A stretch of 64,000 nucleotides of DNA. Source: Aliidiomarina iranensis (lineage in GTDB: Bacteria; Pseudomonadota; Gammaproteobacteria; Enterobacterales; Alteromonadaceae). The DNA lies in the NCBI RefSeq assembly GCF_003987135.1, contig NZ_PIPJ01000002.1, positions 124,001-188,000 on the forward strand. Direction: 5' to 3'. The translations under genes were made by a program, and so were the position numbers. Shown here in pieces: positions 26,651 through 37,677 of the stretch (within the stretch, counting starts at the first letter, position 1; the number at the start of each line of letters is the position of its first letter). Below the pieces are notes generated by a model. That model saw only the letters and a list, made by a program, of their open reading frames with translations. It searched no databases and was not told the DNA's origin.

Positions 26651-26679
26651 TCGTCATGAGCAGAGTGCTGTGGTATCCT
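26651..26679 (+). promoter_or_regulatory. Candidate gyrA promoter
   Basis: TCGTCA (26651-26656) and TATCCT (26674-26679) are spaced by 17 bp, and TGG before the -10 makes it an extended -10 type. It lies about 70 bp upstream of gyrA. Supercoiling control of gyrA is known in relatives but not visible here. Confidence 0.45.
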
Positions 26680-26750
26680 ATTTCGGTTGTTCAGTAAGGC
26701 GATTTACTCGAAAACTATAACGATATAAAGAGTACTGTTAGGGAAAAAAT

Positions 26751-29414
26751 ATGAGCGATCTTGCCAAAGAAGTAATGCCGATTAATATCGAAGACGAACT
26801 AAAGAATTCGTACTTAGATTACGCAATGAGTGTAATCATTGGGCGTGCTTTGCCGGATGTGAGAGACGGTTTAAAACCCGTACACCGCCGCGTATTATTC
26901 GCGATGAATGTATTGGGAAATGATTTCAACAAACCATATAAGAAATCAGCACGGGTAGTTGGTGATGTTATCGGTAAATACCACCCCCATGGTGATTCTG
27001 CGGTTTACGATACAATAGTTCGAATGGCACAGCCGTTCTCTTTGCGCTATATGTTGGCCGATGGCCAAGGTAACTTCGGTTCTGTAGATGGTGATTCGGC
27101 AGCTGCCATGCGTTATACCGAAGTGCGGATGTCGAAAATTGCGCATCAACTTTTGGCCGACCTCGATAAAGAAACGGTTGATTTTGTGCCTAACTACGAT
27201 GGCACAGAATTTATTCCAGAAGTGTTACCAACACGCATTCCAAATCTGTTGGCGAATGGTTCTTCCGGCATTGCCGTGGGCATGGCCACTAACATTCCAC
27301 CGCACAATCTTACAGAAGTGATTAATGGTTGTTTGGCGATGGTAGATAATCCGGATATCCAGCTCGAAGAGCTTATGGAACACATTCCGGGGCCTGATTT
27401 CCCAACTGCAGGGATTGTTTCTGGCCGTCAAGGTATTGTTGATGCCTACAGAACAGGCCGTGGCAAGATTTATATCCGAGCTCGTGCAGAAGTTATTACG
27501 GACGAAAATAACGGCCGCGATACCATTATCGTGCATGAGTTACCCTATCAGGTAAATAAAGCCAAACTAATCGAAAAGATTGCTGAACTTGTAAAAGAAA
27601 AGCGCATTGAGGGAATCAGTGCGCTGCGTGATGAATCTGACAAAGATGGCATGCGCGTTGTTATCGAGTTGAAACGTGGGGAATCAGGTGAGGTGATGCT
27701 CAATCATCTTTATCAAAACACCCAGATGCAAGTGGCTTTTGGCTTTAATATGGTTGCCTTGGATAAGGGCCAACCGAAGCTATTCACACTCCGCGAAATG
27801 CTCGAGTGTTTTATCACTCACCGCCGCGAAGTAGTAACACGCCGTACCGTATATGAATTAAGAAAAGCTCGAGAACGTGCACACATTCTCGAGGGGTTAG
27901 CGGTAGCGCTTGCGAACATCAATGAAATCATTGAAATGATTAAACGTTCGCCTTCGCCTGCTGAAGCGAAAGCGCAATTGATTGCCCAAGGCTGGAACCT
28001 AGGTGATGTATCGGTAATGCTTGAGCGTGCCGGTGTTGATGCTGCGCGGCCTGATTGGGTTGAGCAGGGTTTTGGTGTTGTTGATGGTATTTATCATCTA
28101 ACAGAAAACCAAGCTCAAGCGATTCTTGATTTGCGCCTACACAAACTCACAGGCCTTGAGCACGAGAAAATTCTTGATGAATATAAAGGCCTTTTAGATG
28201 TTATTGCTGAGTTAATGCATATTCTTGCCAGCTCTGAGCGATTAATGGAAGTAATTCGTGAGGAACTCGTGCAAGCGCAGGCTGAGTTTGGTGATGAACG
28301 CCGTACTGAAATTACTAACTCAAGCCACGATATCAATCTTGAAGATCTGATTGAGCAAGAAGATGTTGTGGTTACCTTATCCCATCAAGGTTATGTGAAG
28401 TATCAATCATTAACCGAATATGAAGCGCAAAAGCGTGGCGGTAAGGGTAAAGCGGCTACTAAGATGAAAGATGAAGATTTCATTGAGCGTTTATTAGTAG
28501 CCAATACTCACGATATGATTCTTTGCTTCTCGAGCCGTGGCCGCGTGTATTGGATGAAGACCTATAACCTGCCATACGCCAGCCGTGCCGCTCGCGGTAA
28601 GCCAATTGTAAACTTACTTCCATTACAAGATGATGAGCGCATTAACGCGATATTGCCGATTGCGAACTTCGAAGAAGATAAGTTTGTGATCATGGCAACA
28701 CGTAAAGGCACCGTGAAGAAAACGCCTTTAGCGGATTACTCACGCCCTCGATCGAGTGGTATTATTGCGCTTAATCTTACCGAAGGTGATGAATTAATTG
28801 GTGTAGATATTACCGATGGTAACAGTGAAATTATGCTGTTCTCAGATGCCGGCAAAGTGGTGCGATTTACCGAAGATCAAGTTCGTTCAATGGGCCGTAC
28901 GGCAACAGGTGTGCGGGGCATGCGTATTGAGCCGGAGCAGAAAATTGTATCCTTGTTAATTCCGCGCACGAACGAAGGTGCGGTATTAACGGTTACTGAG
29001 AACGGTTATGGTAAACGCACGCCACTTGCGGAATATCCAGCGAAGAGCCGGGCTACGAAAGGCGTGGTTTCCATTAAGGTATCGGAACGAAATGGCGCAG
29101 TAGTAGGTGCTATGGAAGTGGTTTCTGGCGAGCACCTTATGTTGATAAGTAATCGCGGCACGCTGGTTCGTACTCGGGTTGATGAAGTTTCTCAAGTTGG
29201 GCGGAACACGCAAGGGGTTACTTTGATTCGTACTGCAGCCGATGAGTTTGTAGTTGGCATGGCGCGAGTTGCTGAATTGGAAGAGGAAGATTTAGAAGCT
29301 CTCGAAGGCGAAGACTCTGAAGTGGTAGATGCTGCGGGGCCAGATTCGGCAGCGGATGATGTTGGGGGCGATGGCGCTGAGCCGAGCTCTGGAGATTCAG
29401 GTGATGATCTATAA
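26751..29414 (+). CDS. gyrA: DNA gyrase subunit A
   Basis: The 887-residue protein is full-length GyrA, the DNA breakage-reunion subunit. The quinolone-resistance region reads [19 protein letters not shown], with the wild-type Ser and Asp at E. coli positions 83 and 87; the catalytic Tyr is in [10 protein letters not shown]. The C-terminal DNA-wrapping domain has the GyrA box (QKRGGKGK) and beta-pinwheel repeats. An acidic tail (residues about 840-887, rich in E, D, A, G) is present. The last 11 nt overlap serC. Confidence 0.97.
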   Translation: MSDLAKEVMPINIEDELKNSYLDYAMSVIIGRALPDVRDGLKPVHRRVLFAMNVLGNDFNKPYKKSARVVGDVIGKYHPHGDSAVYDTIVRMAQPFSLRYMLADGQGNFGSVDGDSAAAMRYTEVRMSKIAHQLLADLDKETVDFVPNYDGTEFIPEVLPTRIPNLLANGSSGIAVGMATNIPPHNLTEVINGCLAMVDNPDIQLEELMEHIPGPDFPTAGIVSGRQGIVDAYRTGRGKIYIRARAEVITDENNGRDTIIVHELPYQVNKAKLIEKIAELVKEKRIEGISALRDESDKDGMRVVIELKRGESGEVMLNHLYQNTQMQVAFGFNMVALDKGQPKLFTLREMLECFITHRREVVTRRTVYELRKARERAHILEGLAVALANINEIIEMIKRSPSPAEAKAQLIAQGWNLGDVSVMLERAGVDAARPDWVEQGFGVVDGIYHLTENQAQAILDLRLHKLTGLEHEKILDEYKGLLDVIAELMHILASSERLMEVIREELVQAQAEFGDERRTEITNSSHDINLEDLIEQEDVVVTLSHQGYVKYQSLTEYEAQKRGGKGKAATKMKDEDFIERLLVANTHDMILCFSSRGRVYWMKTYNLPYASRAARGKPIVNLLPLQDDERINAILPIANFEEDKFVIMATRKGTVKKTPLADYSRPRSSGIIALNLTEGDELIGVDITDGNSEIMLFSDAGKVVRFTEDQVRSMGRTATGVRGMRIEPEQKIVSLLIPRTNEGAVLTVTENGYGKRTPLAEYPAKSRATKGVVSIKVSERNGAVVGAMEVVSGEHLMLISNRGTLVRTRVDEVSQVGRNTQGVTLIRTAADEFVVGMARVAELEEEDLEALEGEDSEVVDAAGPDSAADDVGGDGAEPSSGDSGDDL

Positions 29415-30483
29415 CTTTTCAGCGGGGCCGGCAATGTTGCCGGCCTCAGTTTTAAAGAAAGCACAAAAAGAATTACTCGATTGGCAAGGCTTGGGTATTT
29501 CGGTGATGGAAATTAGCCATCGAGACCCGATTTACATCCGCATGGCAGAAGAGGCGGAACAAGATCTTAGAGATCTCCTAGCTATTCCCGATAACTACAG
29601 TGTGCTGTTTATGCATGGAGGCGGGCGAGCTCACTTCTCTGCGGTGCCACAGAATATTGCGGCGGCGGACGCTACGGTTGATTATCTAAACTCTGGCGTT
29701 TGGTCGGATATTGCGATTAACGAAGCGAAGAAATACGTTGCTACAGTGAATGAAGTAGCAAGGGTTGCGGAAACGCCGCAGGGGAAAGCGATTCCGCCGG
29801 TGAATGAGTGGAAACTCTCGAAGAATGCCGCCTATTTACATTATTGCCCGAATGAAACCGTTGATGGCATTGCGTTACATGAGATTCCGAATGTCAATGT
29901 GCCCATCGTGGCTGATATGTCGTCGGTGATTTTGGCGGAGCCTATTGATGTATCGAAATTTGGTGTTATATACGCTGGGGCGCAAAAGAACATAGGTCCA
30001 TCTGGTCTATCGGTTGCCATTATTCGTAATGATTTACTTGAAACTCAGCAGCATCGTGTTTGTACGGTAATGAACTATAAAGTACAAGCTGAGCAAGGCT
30101 CCATGTACAACACACCGAATACCTTCGCGTGGTATCTCGCGGCCGAGGTATTCAAATGGCTTAAAGCCGAGGGCGGTGTGGAAGCTATGGCTGATTTGAA
30201 TCAGGCGAAAGCGAGGTTGTTGTATGAGTGTGTGGATAACTCATCTTTTTATCGGAACACCATAGCGCCGCAAAACCGCTCACGTATGAATATTCCGTTT
30301 CAATTAGCGGATTGCCAACTTGATAATGAATTTTTGGCAAAAGCTAAAGCCGAAGGTTTACTAGCCCTGAAAGGGCACCGTTTTGTTGGTGGTATGCGAG
30401 CAAGCTTATACAATGCTATGCCTCTCGCGGGTGCACAAGCATTGGTAGATTTTATGGCGCGTTTCGAAAAAGCCCATAAATAA
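29404..30483 (+). CDS. serC: Phosphoserine aminotransferase
   Basis: The 359-residue PLP enzyme converts 3-phosphohydroxypyruvate to phosphoserine in serine synthesis and also acts in pyridoxal phosphate synthesis. Motifs: [13 protein letters not shown] at the N-terminus, [12 protein letters not shown], and [12 protein letters not shown] with the PLP-binding lysine. I chose the ATG at 29404 (GGAG 9 nt upstream, family N-terminus), which overlaps the end of gyrA by 11 nt; longer frames inside gyrA are not supported. The gyrA-serC junction suggests translational coupling. Confidence 0.94.
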   Translation: MIYNFSAGPAMLPASVLKKAQKELLDWQGLGISVMEISHRDPIYIRMAEEAEQDLRDLLAIPDNYSVLFMHGGGRAHFSAVPQNIAAADATVDYLNSGVWSDIAINEAKKYVATVNEVARVAETPQGKAIPPVNEWKLSKNAAYLHYCPNETVDGIALHEIPNVNVPIVADMSSVILAEPIDVSKFGVIYAGAQKNIGPSGLSVAIIRNDLLETQQHRVCTVMNYKVQAEQGSMYNTPNTFAWYLAAEVFKWLKAEGGVEAMADLNQAKARLLYECVDNSSFYRNTIAPQNRSRMNIPFQLADCQLDNEFLAKAKAEGLLALKGHRFVGGMRASLYNAMPLAGAQALVDFMARFEKAHK

Positions 30484-30569
30484 ATTCGCTTACGTTCTGC
30501 ACTACTATGCTGCGCCAATTGAAAGTAGCCCAGTAATTACCGAAAAATAGAAAATGAAAGAGGATTCTG

Positions 30570-31688
30570 ATGCAAGAGTTTGATGCAACAAGTTTAGCGC
30601 TACCTGGTATTCGTGAGCTTCAGCCTTACCAAGCTGGCAAGCCCATTGAAGAAGTAGAGCGCGAATTGGGAATTAGCAATATTGTAAAACTTGCTTCGAA
30701 TGAAAACCCATTAGGAGTAAGCCATGCAGTAAAGCAGGCACTTGCTAAAAAAATTACTGAGTTGGCTCGATATCCAGACGCCAATGGCTTCTATCTAAAA
30801 ACAGCGTTAGCCGAGAAATTTGCGATTGAAACGAACCAAATAACGCTCGGTAATGGCTCTAACGATGTGCTCGAATTACTTGCCAGAACCTATGTAACTG
30901 ATCAACATGAGGTGATTTTTTCTCAACACGCGTTCATGGTGTACCCATTGGTAACGAAAGCTATTGGGGCAAAGCCTGTAGCGGTTCCGGCGAAAGATTA
31001 CGGGCATGATTTGGATGCCATGCTAGCGGCCATCACTGATAAAACGCGCATGATATTTGTAGCGAATCCGAATAATCCAACTGGTACTTTTTTAACTACC
31101 GAAGCATTGCAAGCATTCATTGCTAAAGTTCCGAAAAATATCTTAGTAGTGCTAGATGAAGCCTATTACGAATATGTACCGAGCGACGTTCGAGCGCCTT
31201 CTTTCTCATGGATTTCAGAACATTCAAATCTAATTGTCACTCGGACGTTCTCCAAAGCATATGGATTAGCCGGGCTGCGGGCAGGTTTTGCCGTTTCTAA
31301 CGCGAAAGTTGCTGATTTGATGAATCGAATACGGCAACCTTTTAATATGAACGAGCTTGCACTAACCGCGGCGATGGCGGCGTTGGGAGATGAAGAATTT
31401 CTCGAGCACTCAATTCAAGTAAACGCTGAAGGAATGGCACAAGTAACCGCATTTTGCGATGCACGTGGCCTGAGTTACATTCCTTCGCATGGTAATTTCA
31501 TCACGATTCGTTTTGGTTCTGAAGCGGCAGCTATCAACCAGAAGCTCCTGCAAAAAGGCGTGATAGTGCGGCCCGTTGCTGGTTATGAGTTGCCAGAGCA
31601 CCTTCGAGTAAGCATTGGTTTGCCAGAAGAAATGGATGCGTTTTACCGGGCCTACGATGAGATTATTGCTGAACAATCGGGTGGCTAA
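30570..31688 (+). CDS. hisC: Histidinol-phosphate aminotransferase (HisC-type)
   Basis: The 372-residue class I/II PLP aminotransferase has KLASNENPLG near residue 40, ANPNNPTGTF and the lysine motif TRTFSKAYGLAGLRAGF near residue 225. It resembles the second HisC copy that gammaproteobacteria such as Pseudomonas carry between serC/pheA and aroA, which can act on histidinol phosphate and on aromatic keto acids. No other histidine gene is nearby, so a role in aromatic amino acid synthesis is equally possible. Confidence 0.88.
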   Translation: MQEFDATSLALPGIRELQPYQAGKPIEEVERELGISNIVKLASNENPLGVSHAVKQALAKKITELARYPDANGFYLKTALAEKFAIETNQITLGNGSNDVLELLARTYVTDQHEVIFSQHAFMVYPLVTKAIGAKPVAVPAKDYGHDLDAMLAAITDKTRMIFVANPNNPTGTFLTTEALQAFIAKVPKNILVVLDEAYYEYVPSDVRAPSFSWISEHSNLIVTRTFSKAYGLAGLRAGFAVSNAKVADLMNRIRQPFNMNELALTAAMAALGDEEFLEHSIQVNAEGMAQVTAFCDARGLSYIPSHGNFITIRFGSEAAAINQKLLQKGVIVRPVAGYELPEHLRVSIGLPEEMDAFYRAYDEIIAEQSGG

Positions 31689-31775
31689 GATAAGGTATTG
31701 GCAGAAGTTTTCCATAATCTTTGGTGAATATTTTTGGCGATTATTTTGGACAAATAGTAAGTGGTGAACGCCAAT

Positions 31776-33137
31776 ATGGATAATCTGACGTTATCGTATC
31801 GCGCTCGTGTAGCTGGCACGGTTCGCGTGCCCGGGTCAAAAAGTATCGCGAATCGTGCTTTGTTGTTAGCTGCGCTAGCAGAGGGCACTACTCAGCTTGA
31901 TAATATGCTGATAAGCGACGATACAGCGCGGATGCGTGAAGCTTTAACCGAACTCGGCGTGATGATTACCGAGGTAGATACTGTTGGTGCCAAGTGCACT
32001 TCGGTAAAAAACGCGAGCGAAAAACCGCAGGTTGAGAACCTTACAAGTTTACAGGTCACCGGTTTGGGCGGGCTTCCTGCATTCTCGGGGGCGCTATCTT
32101 TGTTTTTAGGTAACGCGGGTACGGCTATGCGCCCACTGGCCGCCGTTTTAAGTGCAAGCTCAGGGGAGTTCGAGCTAACCGGCGAGCCGCGCATGTATGA
32201 ACGCCCGATAGGGCCTCTAGTGGATGCATTAAAATCTCTTGGCGCTGACATCGAGTACCAACAAACGGAGGGCTTCCCACCGCTTTTAATTCGCGGTAAA
32301 GAACTGCAGGGTGGCCTTTTACGGGTAGATGGTTCGATGTCGAGCCAATATGTGAGTGCATTATTGATGCTTCTGCCATTACTGGCAGGTGATACTCGCT
32401 TACAACTCGTTGGTAACGTTGTTTCCAAACCGTACATTGATTTAACTATCGCCATGATGCGGTCTTTTTCTGCTCGTGTTGAACAAGTAAATGAACGCGA
32501 ATTTTTTATTCCCGGCCAACAGCAATATAAATCACCAGGCGTATATTGGATTGAGGGTGATGCATCCTCCGCATCGTATTTTCTTGCCGCTGGCGCTATT
32601 GGCCAAGGGCCGGTAACAGTAGAAGGTGTTGGAAGTGAGAGCTTGCAAGGCGATAGAGCCTTTGCCGATGTTTTAGAGGCAATGGGGGCGGAAGTTAGTT
32701 GGGGCGCGAGAAGTATTCGCGTAGCGGCAGGAAAGCAAGATTTGCAAGGTGGTGTGTTTGATTTGAATCACATTCCTGATGCGGCCATGACCATTGCAAC
32801 CACGGCCTTATTCGCGAGTGGCTCCACCGAGATACGGAATATAGCCAATTGGCGTTTGAAAGAAACCGATCGATTGCATGCGATGGCGACAGAATTACGC
32901 AAGTGCGGTGCCGACGTGGTAGAAGGTGACGATTGGATCCGTATCACGCCGCCGCCAGCGGGAGCGAATGGGTTACGGCATGCAGAAATTGCCACTTATG
33001 ATGATCATCGCATGGCCATGTGTTTTGCGTTAGTTAGTTTTGCCGAATGTGGTGTCACTATTCTTGATCCCGAATGTTGTAAAAAAACGTACCCTAACTT
33101 CTTTGCAGATTTCTCAGACATCGTTTACAGCAATTAA
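31776..33137 (+). CDS. aroA: 3-phosphoshikimate 1-carboxyvinyltransferase (EPSP synthase)
   Basis: The 453-residue enzyme joins shikimate 3-phosphate and PEP in the shikimate pathway. Class I signatures are present: VPGSKSIANRALLLAAL, LGNAGTAMRPLAA and GEPRMYERPIGPL, plus the end DDHRMAM. The start at ATG 31776 gives MDNLTLSYRARV, close to E. coli MESLTL; upstream GTG codons (31761, 31764) are in frame but would add an unusual leader. It is about 25 residues longer than E. coli AroA, partly from an insert near residues 75-90 before LQVTGLGGLPAF. Confidence 0.94.
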   Translation: MDNLTLSYRARVAGTVRVPGSKSIANRALLLAALAEGTTQLDNMLISDDTARMREALTELGVMITEVDTVGAKCTSVKNASEKPQVENLTSLQVTGLGGLPAFSGALSLFLGNAGTAMRPLAAVLSASSGEFELTGEPRMYERPIGPLVDALKSLGADIEYQQTEGFPPLLIRGKELQGGLLRVDGSMSSQYVSALLMLLPLLAGDTRLQLVGNVVSKPYIDLTIAMMRSFSARVEQVNEREFFIPGQQQYKSPGVYWIEGDASSASYFLAAGAIGQGPVTVEGVGSESLQGDRAFADVLEAMGAEVSWGARSIRVAAGKQDLQGGVFDLNHIPDAAMTIATTALFASGSTEIRNIANWRLKETDRLHAMATELRKCGADVVEGDDWIRITPPPAGANGLRHAEIATYDDHRMAMCFALVSFAECGVTILDPECCKKTYPNFFADFSDIVYSN

Positions 33138-33233
33138 GGTGCAATTTTTTGCATTCGCTGTATAATTTGCGCGCTCAATAATTTACTGAATCTCCGTTTG
33201 TTAGTGTATCGCAAACGGACACAAGGGGTTAGC

Positions 33234-33956
33234 ATGTCGGATATCGAACCGTCTACTAGCGAGAACACAGAGGCAGAAAAAGCGCCTGTGATTACTATCG
33301 ATGGGCCAGGCGGAGCAGGGAAGGGAACGCTGTGTCGTTTACTCGCTGAAAAGTTGGGCTGGCATTTGCTCGATAGCGGCGCCATTTATCGGGTATTGGC
33401 CGTTGCCGCAATGCACCACGATTTTAGTGCAGAAGATGAGGAAAGCTTAGTTGCACTGGCTACCGATTTGGACGTTGAATTCGTGCCTAATGACGAAACG
33501 GGCTTAACCCACGTTATCTTGGAAGGTGAAGATATTACGATGACAATCCGCACCGAATCCGTAGGGAGTATCGCTTCAAAAATAGCGGCAAAACCTTCGG
33601 TGCGTAAAGCATTGTTACATCGGCAACAGGCATTTCGTGACATGCCTGGTTTGGTGGCTGATGGCCGTGATATGGGCACAGTTGTGTTCCCAGATGCTGA
33701 AGCAAAAATATTCTTGACGGCAAGTGCCGAAGAGAGGGCTCGCCGCCGCTTCCTGCAATTGCAGGAAAAAGGCTTTGATGCTAATATAGACGAATTGATC
33801 ATTGAGATTAAAGATCGTGATGATCGAGACACGAATCGCTCTGTTGCGCCTCTAACGCCAGCGGAGGATTCGTTAATTCTGGATTCAACTACAATGTCGA
33901 TTCAGGAAGTACTCGAACAGGTGATGCAATACGCGCACTCACGATTAACAAATTGA
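33234..33956 (+). CDS. cmk: Cytidylate kinase
   Basis: The 240-residue CMP/dCMP kinase has the P-loop [11 protein letters not shown], the LLDSGAIYR motif, [14 protein letters not shown] and the AVAPL-type end ([17 protein letters not shown]). AAGGGG lies 7 nt before the ATG at 33234. The first 16 residues are an acidic extension before the kinase core. It follows aroA by 96 nt and precedes rpsA, the order seen across gammaproteobacteria. Confidence 0.94.
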   Translation: MSDIEPSTSENTEAEKAPVITIDGPGGAGKGTLCRLLAEKLGWHLLDSGAIYRVLAVAAMHHDFSAEDEESLVALATDLDVEFVPNDETGLTHVILEGEDITMTIRTESVGSIASKIAAKPSVRKALLHRQQAFRDMPGLVADGRDMGTVVFPDAEAKIFLTASAEERARRRFLQLQEKGFDANIDELIIEIKDRDDRDTNRSVAPLTPAEDSLILDSTTMSIQEVLEQVMQYAHSRLTN

Positions 33957-34077
33957 AGCGGTTGTGCTGAGGTACTGCCATTCAAGGGTCGGGGCTAAGG
34001 ATTGCACCGATAATGTTGAACAACCCCGCCGAGATGGAATTCTGGTGGATGTCTAATAAATGAAGTTAACTAAACCT

Positions 34078-35754
34078 ATGACTGAAAATTTTGCCCAACT
34101 ATTTGAGGAAAGCCTCAAAGAAGTAGAAACCCGCCCTGGTTCGATTGTTAAAGGCACTGTTGTTGCCATTTCAAAAGGATTAGTTCTGGTTGACGCCGGC
34201 CTGAAATCTGAAAGTGCTATTCCAGCTGAACAGTTCATGAACGCCGATGGCGAGATGGAGATTGCAGTTGGTGATACGGTTGAAGTGGCGCTAGATGCTG
34301 TAGAAGATGGCTTCGGCGAAACTATTCTTTCTCGTGAAAAAGCGAAGCGCTTCGAAGCTTGGTTGCAGCTTGAATCAGCTCACGAAAATGAAGAAACCGT
34401 TATCGGTATCATTAGCGGTAAAGTGAAAGGCGGCTTCACAGTTGACCTTAACGGCGTTCGCGCATTCTTACCTGGTTCTTTGGTAGATGTTCGTCCTATC
34501 CGTGACACTGCACATTTAGAAAACCGCGATTTAGAATTCAAAGTTATCAAGCTTGATCAAAAACGTAACAACGTTGTTGTTTCTCGCCGCGCTGTGATTG
34601 AGAAAGAAAACAGTGCAGAGCGTGACGAATTGCTTGAAAACCTACAAGAAGGCCAAGAAGTTAAAGGTATCGTTAAGAACCTTACTGATTACGGCGCATT
34701 CGTAGATTTAGGCGGCGTAGACGGGTTACTTCACATCACTGATATGGCTTGGAAGCGTGTTAAGCATCCGAGCGAAATCGTGAATGTTGGCGATGAAATT
34801 AACTGTAAAGTTCTTAAGTTTGATCGCGATCGCACGCGTGTTTCTCTAGGTTTGAAACAGCTTGGCGAAGATCCTTGGAGCGATATTTCTGCACGTTACC
34901 CAGAAAACTCAACGTTAACTGGTCGTGTAACTAACCTAACTGATTACGGCTGCTTCGTAGAGCTGCAAGAAGGCGTTGAAGGTTTAGTTCACGTATCGGA
35001 AATGGATTGGACTAACAAAAACGTTCATCCATCTAAGATCGTTAACCTTGATGACGTTGTAGAAGTAATGGTGCTTGAAATCGACGAAGAGCGTCGTCGT
35101 ATTTCTCTTGGTATCAAACAATGTAAACCAAACCCTTGGGAAGAGTTCGCAAAAGGCTTCCAGAAAGGCGATAAAGTGAGCGGTAAGATTAAATCAATCA
35201 CTGATTTTGGTATCTTCATTGGCCTAGACGGCAACATTGACGGCTTAGTACATTTATCAGACATCTCTTGGAACGCAACTGGCGAAGAAGCCGTTCGTGA
35301 CTTTAAGAAAGGTGATGAAGTTGAAGCCGTAGTTCTTCAGGTTGACGCAGAACGCGAGCGTATTTCACTTGGTATCAAACAGATTTCTGAAGATCCAGTG
35401 AATAACTTCCTTGCAGCGAACAAGAAGGGTGCTATTGTTAAAGGTAGTATCACTGAAGTAGACGCTAAAGGCGCAACTGTGAAGTTGGCTGACGGTGTTG
35501 AAGGTTATGTTCGTGCATCAGATATCGCTCGTGAGCGTGTTGAAGATGCTTCTACTGTTCTTTCTGTTGGTGATGAAATCGAAGCTCGCTACGTCGGTAT
35601 CGATCGCAAAAACCGCGTAATCAGCCTTTCAATTAAGGCGAAAGATGAAGCGGAAGAGAAAGCAGCAATGGAAAACGTAAACAGTAGCGCTGAAGAAGCT
35701 GCATTTAGCAGTGCAATGGCAGAAGCGTTTAAAGCAGCCAAAACTGACGATTAA
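34078..35754 (+). CDS. rpsA: 30S ribosomal protein S1
   Basis: The 558-residue protein has six S1 OB-fold repeats (for example [63 protein letters not shown]) and so is a standard gammaproteobacterial S1, which brings mRNA to the ribosome. The family start is [13 protein letters not shown] at 34078. An ATG at 34060 is in frame. No good Shine-Dalgarno lies before 34078; E. coli rpsA also lacks one and is autoregulated by S1 through its leader. The 121-bp leader contains GGA motifs (33999, 34036, 34047), consistent with that. Confidence 0.96.
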   Translation: MTENFAQLFEESLKEVETRPGSIVKGTVVAISKGLVLVDAGLKSESAIPAEQFMNADGEMEIAVGDTVEVALDAVEDGFGETILSREKAKRFEAWLQLESAHENEETVIGIISGKVKGGFTVDLNGVRAFLPGSLVDVRPIRDTAHLENRDLEFKVIKLDQKRNNVVVSRRAVIEKENSAERDELLENLQEGQEVKGIVKNLTDYGAFVDLGGVDGLLHITDMAWKRVKHPSEIVNVGDEINCKVLKFDRDRTRVSLGLKQLGEDPWSDISARYPENSTLTGRVTNLTDYGCFVELQEGVEGLVHVSEMDWTNKNVHPSKIVNLDDVVEVMVLEIDEERRRISLGIKQCKPNPWEEFAKGFQKGDKVSGKIKSITDFGIFIGLDGNIDGLVHLSDISWNATGEEAVRDFKKGDEVEAVVLQVDAERERISLGIKQISEDPVNNFLAANKKGAIVKGSITEVDAKGATVKLADGVEGYVRASDIARERVEDASTVLSVGDEIEARYVGIDRKNRVISLSIKAKDEAEEKAAMENVNSSAEEAAFSSAMAEAFKAAKTDD

Positions 35755-35777
35755 TCATCGCCAGCTGGTTATCACCG

Positions 35778-35803
35778 GGGAGTTATAAGTAATTGTAACT
35801 CCC
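35778..35803 (+). other. Hairpin between rpsA and ihfB
   Basis: GGGAGTTA (35778-35785) and TAACTCCC (35796-35803) form a perfect 8-bp stem with a 10-nt loop. There is no T-run, so it may be a weak terminator or an mRNA 3'-end stabiliser. Confidence 0.55.
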
Positions 35804-35850
35804 TTACTGAGAGCAAATGGTTGTTTTGTTATCAGCATTAAGGATCTGTT

Positions 35851-36141
35851 ATGACGAAGTCGGAACTGATTGAGAAACTGATTAATAAGCAGCCTGAGCT
35901 GCAACCTAAAGACGTAGAGCGCGGTGTTCGGGAGATACTAGAAGTGATGGTGCATACCCTCGCTGCTGGTGATCGCATCGAGATTCGAGGATTCGGAAGC
36001 TTTTCGCTTCATTATCGCAAACCTCGAGTAGGTCGAAACCCGAAAACTGGTGACCAGGTTGAATTAGGTGGAAAATATGTTCCGCACTTCAAGCCAGGTA
36101 AAGCACTACGAGAGCGGGTGAACGATTCAGTACAGGCCTAA
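35851..36141 (+). CDS. ihfB: Integration host factor beta subunit
   Basis: The 96-residue protein is a HU/IHF-family DNA-bending subunit. [25 protein letters not shown] contains the beta-arm with the intercalating proline. It pairs with IHF-alpha (not in this window). Location after rpsA is conserved in gammaproteobacteria. The hairpin at 36167-36199 follows. Confidence 0.95.
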   Translation: MTKSELIEKLINKQPELQPKDVERGVREILEVMVHTLAAGDRIEIRGFGSFSLHYRKPRVGRNPKTGDQVELGGKYVPHFKPGKALRERVNDSVQA

Positions 36142-36166
36142 CTGCTTGGTTTTAACTCTGTTTTAC

Positions 36167-36199
36167 AAAAAGGCATGCTATAATAGCGTGCCTTTTTTC
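36167..36199 (+). terminator. Terminator after ihfB containing a promoter-like -10 element
   Basis: Arms 36167-36180 and 36184-36197 (AAAAAGGCATGCTA against TAGCGTGCCTTTTT, one mismatch) with loop TAA, then a T-run. The stem and loop include TGCTATAAT (36176-36184), an extended -10 sequence that could start lapA transcription about 36 bp before its start codon. Confidence 0.8.
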
Positions 36200-36225
36200 T
36201 TTTCTACTTTGCACAGGGAAACGTT

Positions 36226-36516
36226 ATGGTACGTGTGATGCTAAGTTTAATACCCGTGTTAGTGCTATTTTTAATTGCTTTTATCCTTGGCCGTTATAAC
36301 GCCGAGGCTGTGCAAGTGAATCTATTATTTATGCGCGCCGAAACAACTATGGCAATGGTAATTGCGGTTACTCTGTTCATCGGTTTTTTGCTCGGTTTAG
36401 GTGTGATGAGTTTTGCGTATTTAAAAATACGGCTACAAAACAGAAAGTTAAAAAAGGCTGTTATCAAGATAAGTAAGCAAAACACCGATACGTCACCTGA
36501 GAATAAAGCGAGCTAA
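36226..36516 (+). CDS. lapA: Lipopolysaccharide assembly protein A (LapA, YciS family)
   Basis: The 96-residue protein has two membrane helices (about residues 4-22 and 42-68) joined by a short loop with AEAVQVNLLF, then a basic coiled C-terminus. This is the YciS/DUF1049 layout. LapA acts with LapB at the inner membrane in controlling LPS synthesis through LpxC turnover. It is followed by lapB after 3 bp, the conserved partner. Confidence 0.9.
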   Translation: MVRVMLSLIPVLVLFLIAFILGRYNAEAVQVNLLFMRAETTMAMVIAVTLFIGFLLGLGVMSFAYLKIRLQNRKLKKAVIKISKQNTDTSPENKAS

Positions 36517-36519
36517 CGC

Positions 36520-37677
36520 ATGCTTGAACTGCTGTTCCTACTGCTTCCAGTTGCTGCGGCCTACGGATGGTTCATGGGGCGAAACAGCGTGCGTGCTGAA
36601 CAACGCAAAGAGCATGAAGAGTTTTCAAGGAACTATGTTACCGGCATCAATTTACTACTTTCTGAACAAAGCGATAAAGCCGTAGATCTGTTTATCGATA
36701 TGCTTGATATCGATAGTGAAACCATAGAAACGCACTGGACTTTGGGCAAGCTTTTCCGCCGTCGTGGTGAAGTGGATCGGGCTATTCGCATACACCAAAA
36801 TTTAATTTCTAGGCCATCTCTCTCAGTGGAAGAACGCCAGCACGCCATGTACGAGCTGGGCCAGGATTATCTTTCAGCTGGTATTTATGATCGTGCCGAA
36901 CAAATGTTTCGAGAATTACAGCAACACACAAATTATCAAGCACAAAGCCTGAAAAGTTTATTAGCCCTTTATGAGGCCACCCACGAGTGGGATAAAGCGA
37001 TTCGTATTGGTTTGAAAATTGCGCGCAAAGATAAGGCTGTGGAAGTGGTTATCGCGCAGTTTTATTGTGAACTGGCAGAGCTGCAAGATGAACCCTCCCA
37101 AACACTGAAGTTTTATGGCAAAGCCCTTAAACACGATCACCAATGTGTTCGAGCAAGAATAGCATTAGCGCGTTGGTGGATAGGGCAAAGTAAACATCAA
37201 AAAGCGATTACTTATATTCTACCCATTACAGAACAACAACCCGATTTCATTCCTGAAATATTACCCTTATTTCGAGAATGTTATGAGGGTATGGGCGATT
37301 CGGAAGGATTGGTTGCGTTGCTTCACGATATCGTTCTTGAGCACCCATGCGCTAGCGCGGTTGTGATGTTAGGGGATATTATCGCTCGCCGCAATAATGT
37401 AGAAGCCGCTGAGCAATTTATGTTAGCGGCATTACAAAAAAGCCCAACGATGAAAGCATTCCATAAGCTCATACAATTTCATGTTGCTTCTGCCGACGAT
37501 GGGCGAGCACGAAAGAGCCTCATGTTGCTAGGTTCGATGGTAGCCGAGCAATTAAAGCAGCGTTCAACGCACCGCTGCAGGCAATGCGGTTTCGCAAGCC
37601 AAACACTTTACTGGCATTGCCCGAGTTGCAAAACCTGGGGCACGATTAAACCAACACGAGGGTTAGATGGCGAATGA
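36520..37677 (+). CDS. lapB: Lipopolysaccharide assembly protein B (LapB, YciM)
   Basis: The 385-residue protein has an N-terminal membrane anchor (about residues 2-20), a run of TPR helices ([42 protein letters not shown], and others), and a C-terminal rubredoxin-like zinc site (CRQCGF and CPSC). LapB recruits FtsH to degrade LpxC, so balancing LPS and phospholipid. It overlaps pyrF by 4 nt (ATGA). Confidence 0.93.
   Translation: MLELLFLLLPVAAAYGWFMGRNSVRAEQRKEHEEFSRNYVTGINLLLSEQSDKAVDLFIDMLDIDSETIETHWTLGKLFRRRGEVDRAIRIHQNLISRPSLSVEERQHAMYELGQDYLSAGIYDRAEQMFRELQQHTNYQAQSLKSLLALYEATHEWDKAIRIGLKIARKDKAVEVVIAQFYCELAELQDEPSQTLKFYGKALKHDHQCVRARIALARWWIGQSKHQKAITYILPITEQQPDFIPEILPLFRECYEGMGDSEGLVALLHDIVLEHPCASAVVMLGDIIARRNNVEAAEQFMLAALQKSPTMKAFHKLIQFHVASADDGRARKSLMLLGSMVAEQLKQRSTHRCRQCGFASQTLYWHCPSCKTWGTIKPTRGLDGE

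Noticed and set aside
26946-27536. Antisense frames within gyrA
   Set aside because: They are shadows of a highly conserved gene and lack start signals.
31892-32455. 187-codon antisense frame inside aroA
   Set aside because: It mirrors a well-supported aroA gene and has no promoter, binding site or family features.
33386-33832. 148-codon antisense frame inside cmk
   Set aside because: It is a shadow of cmk, with serine-rich nonsense composition.
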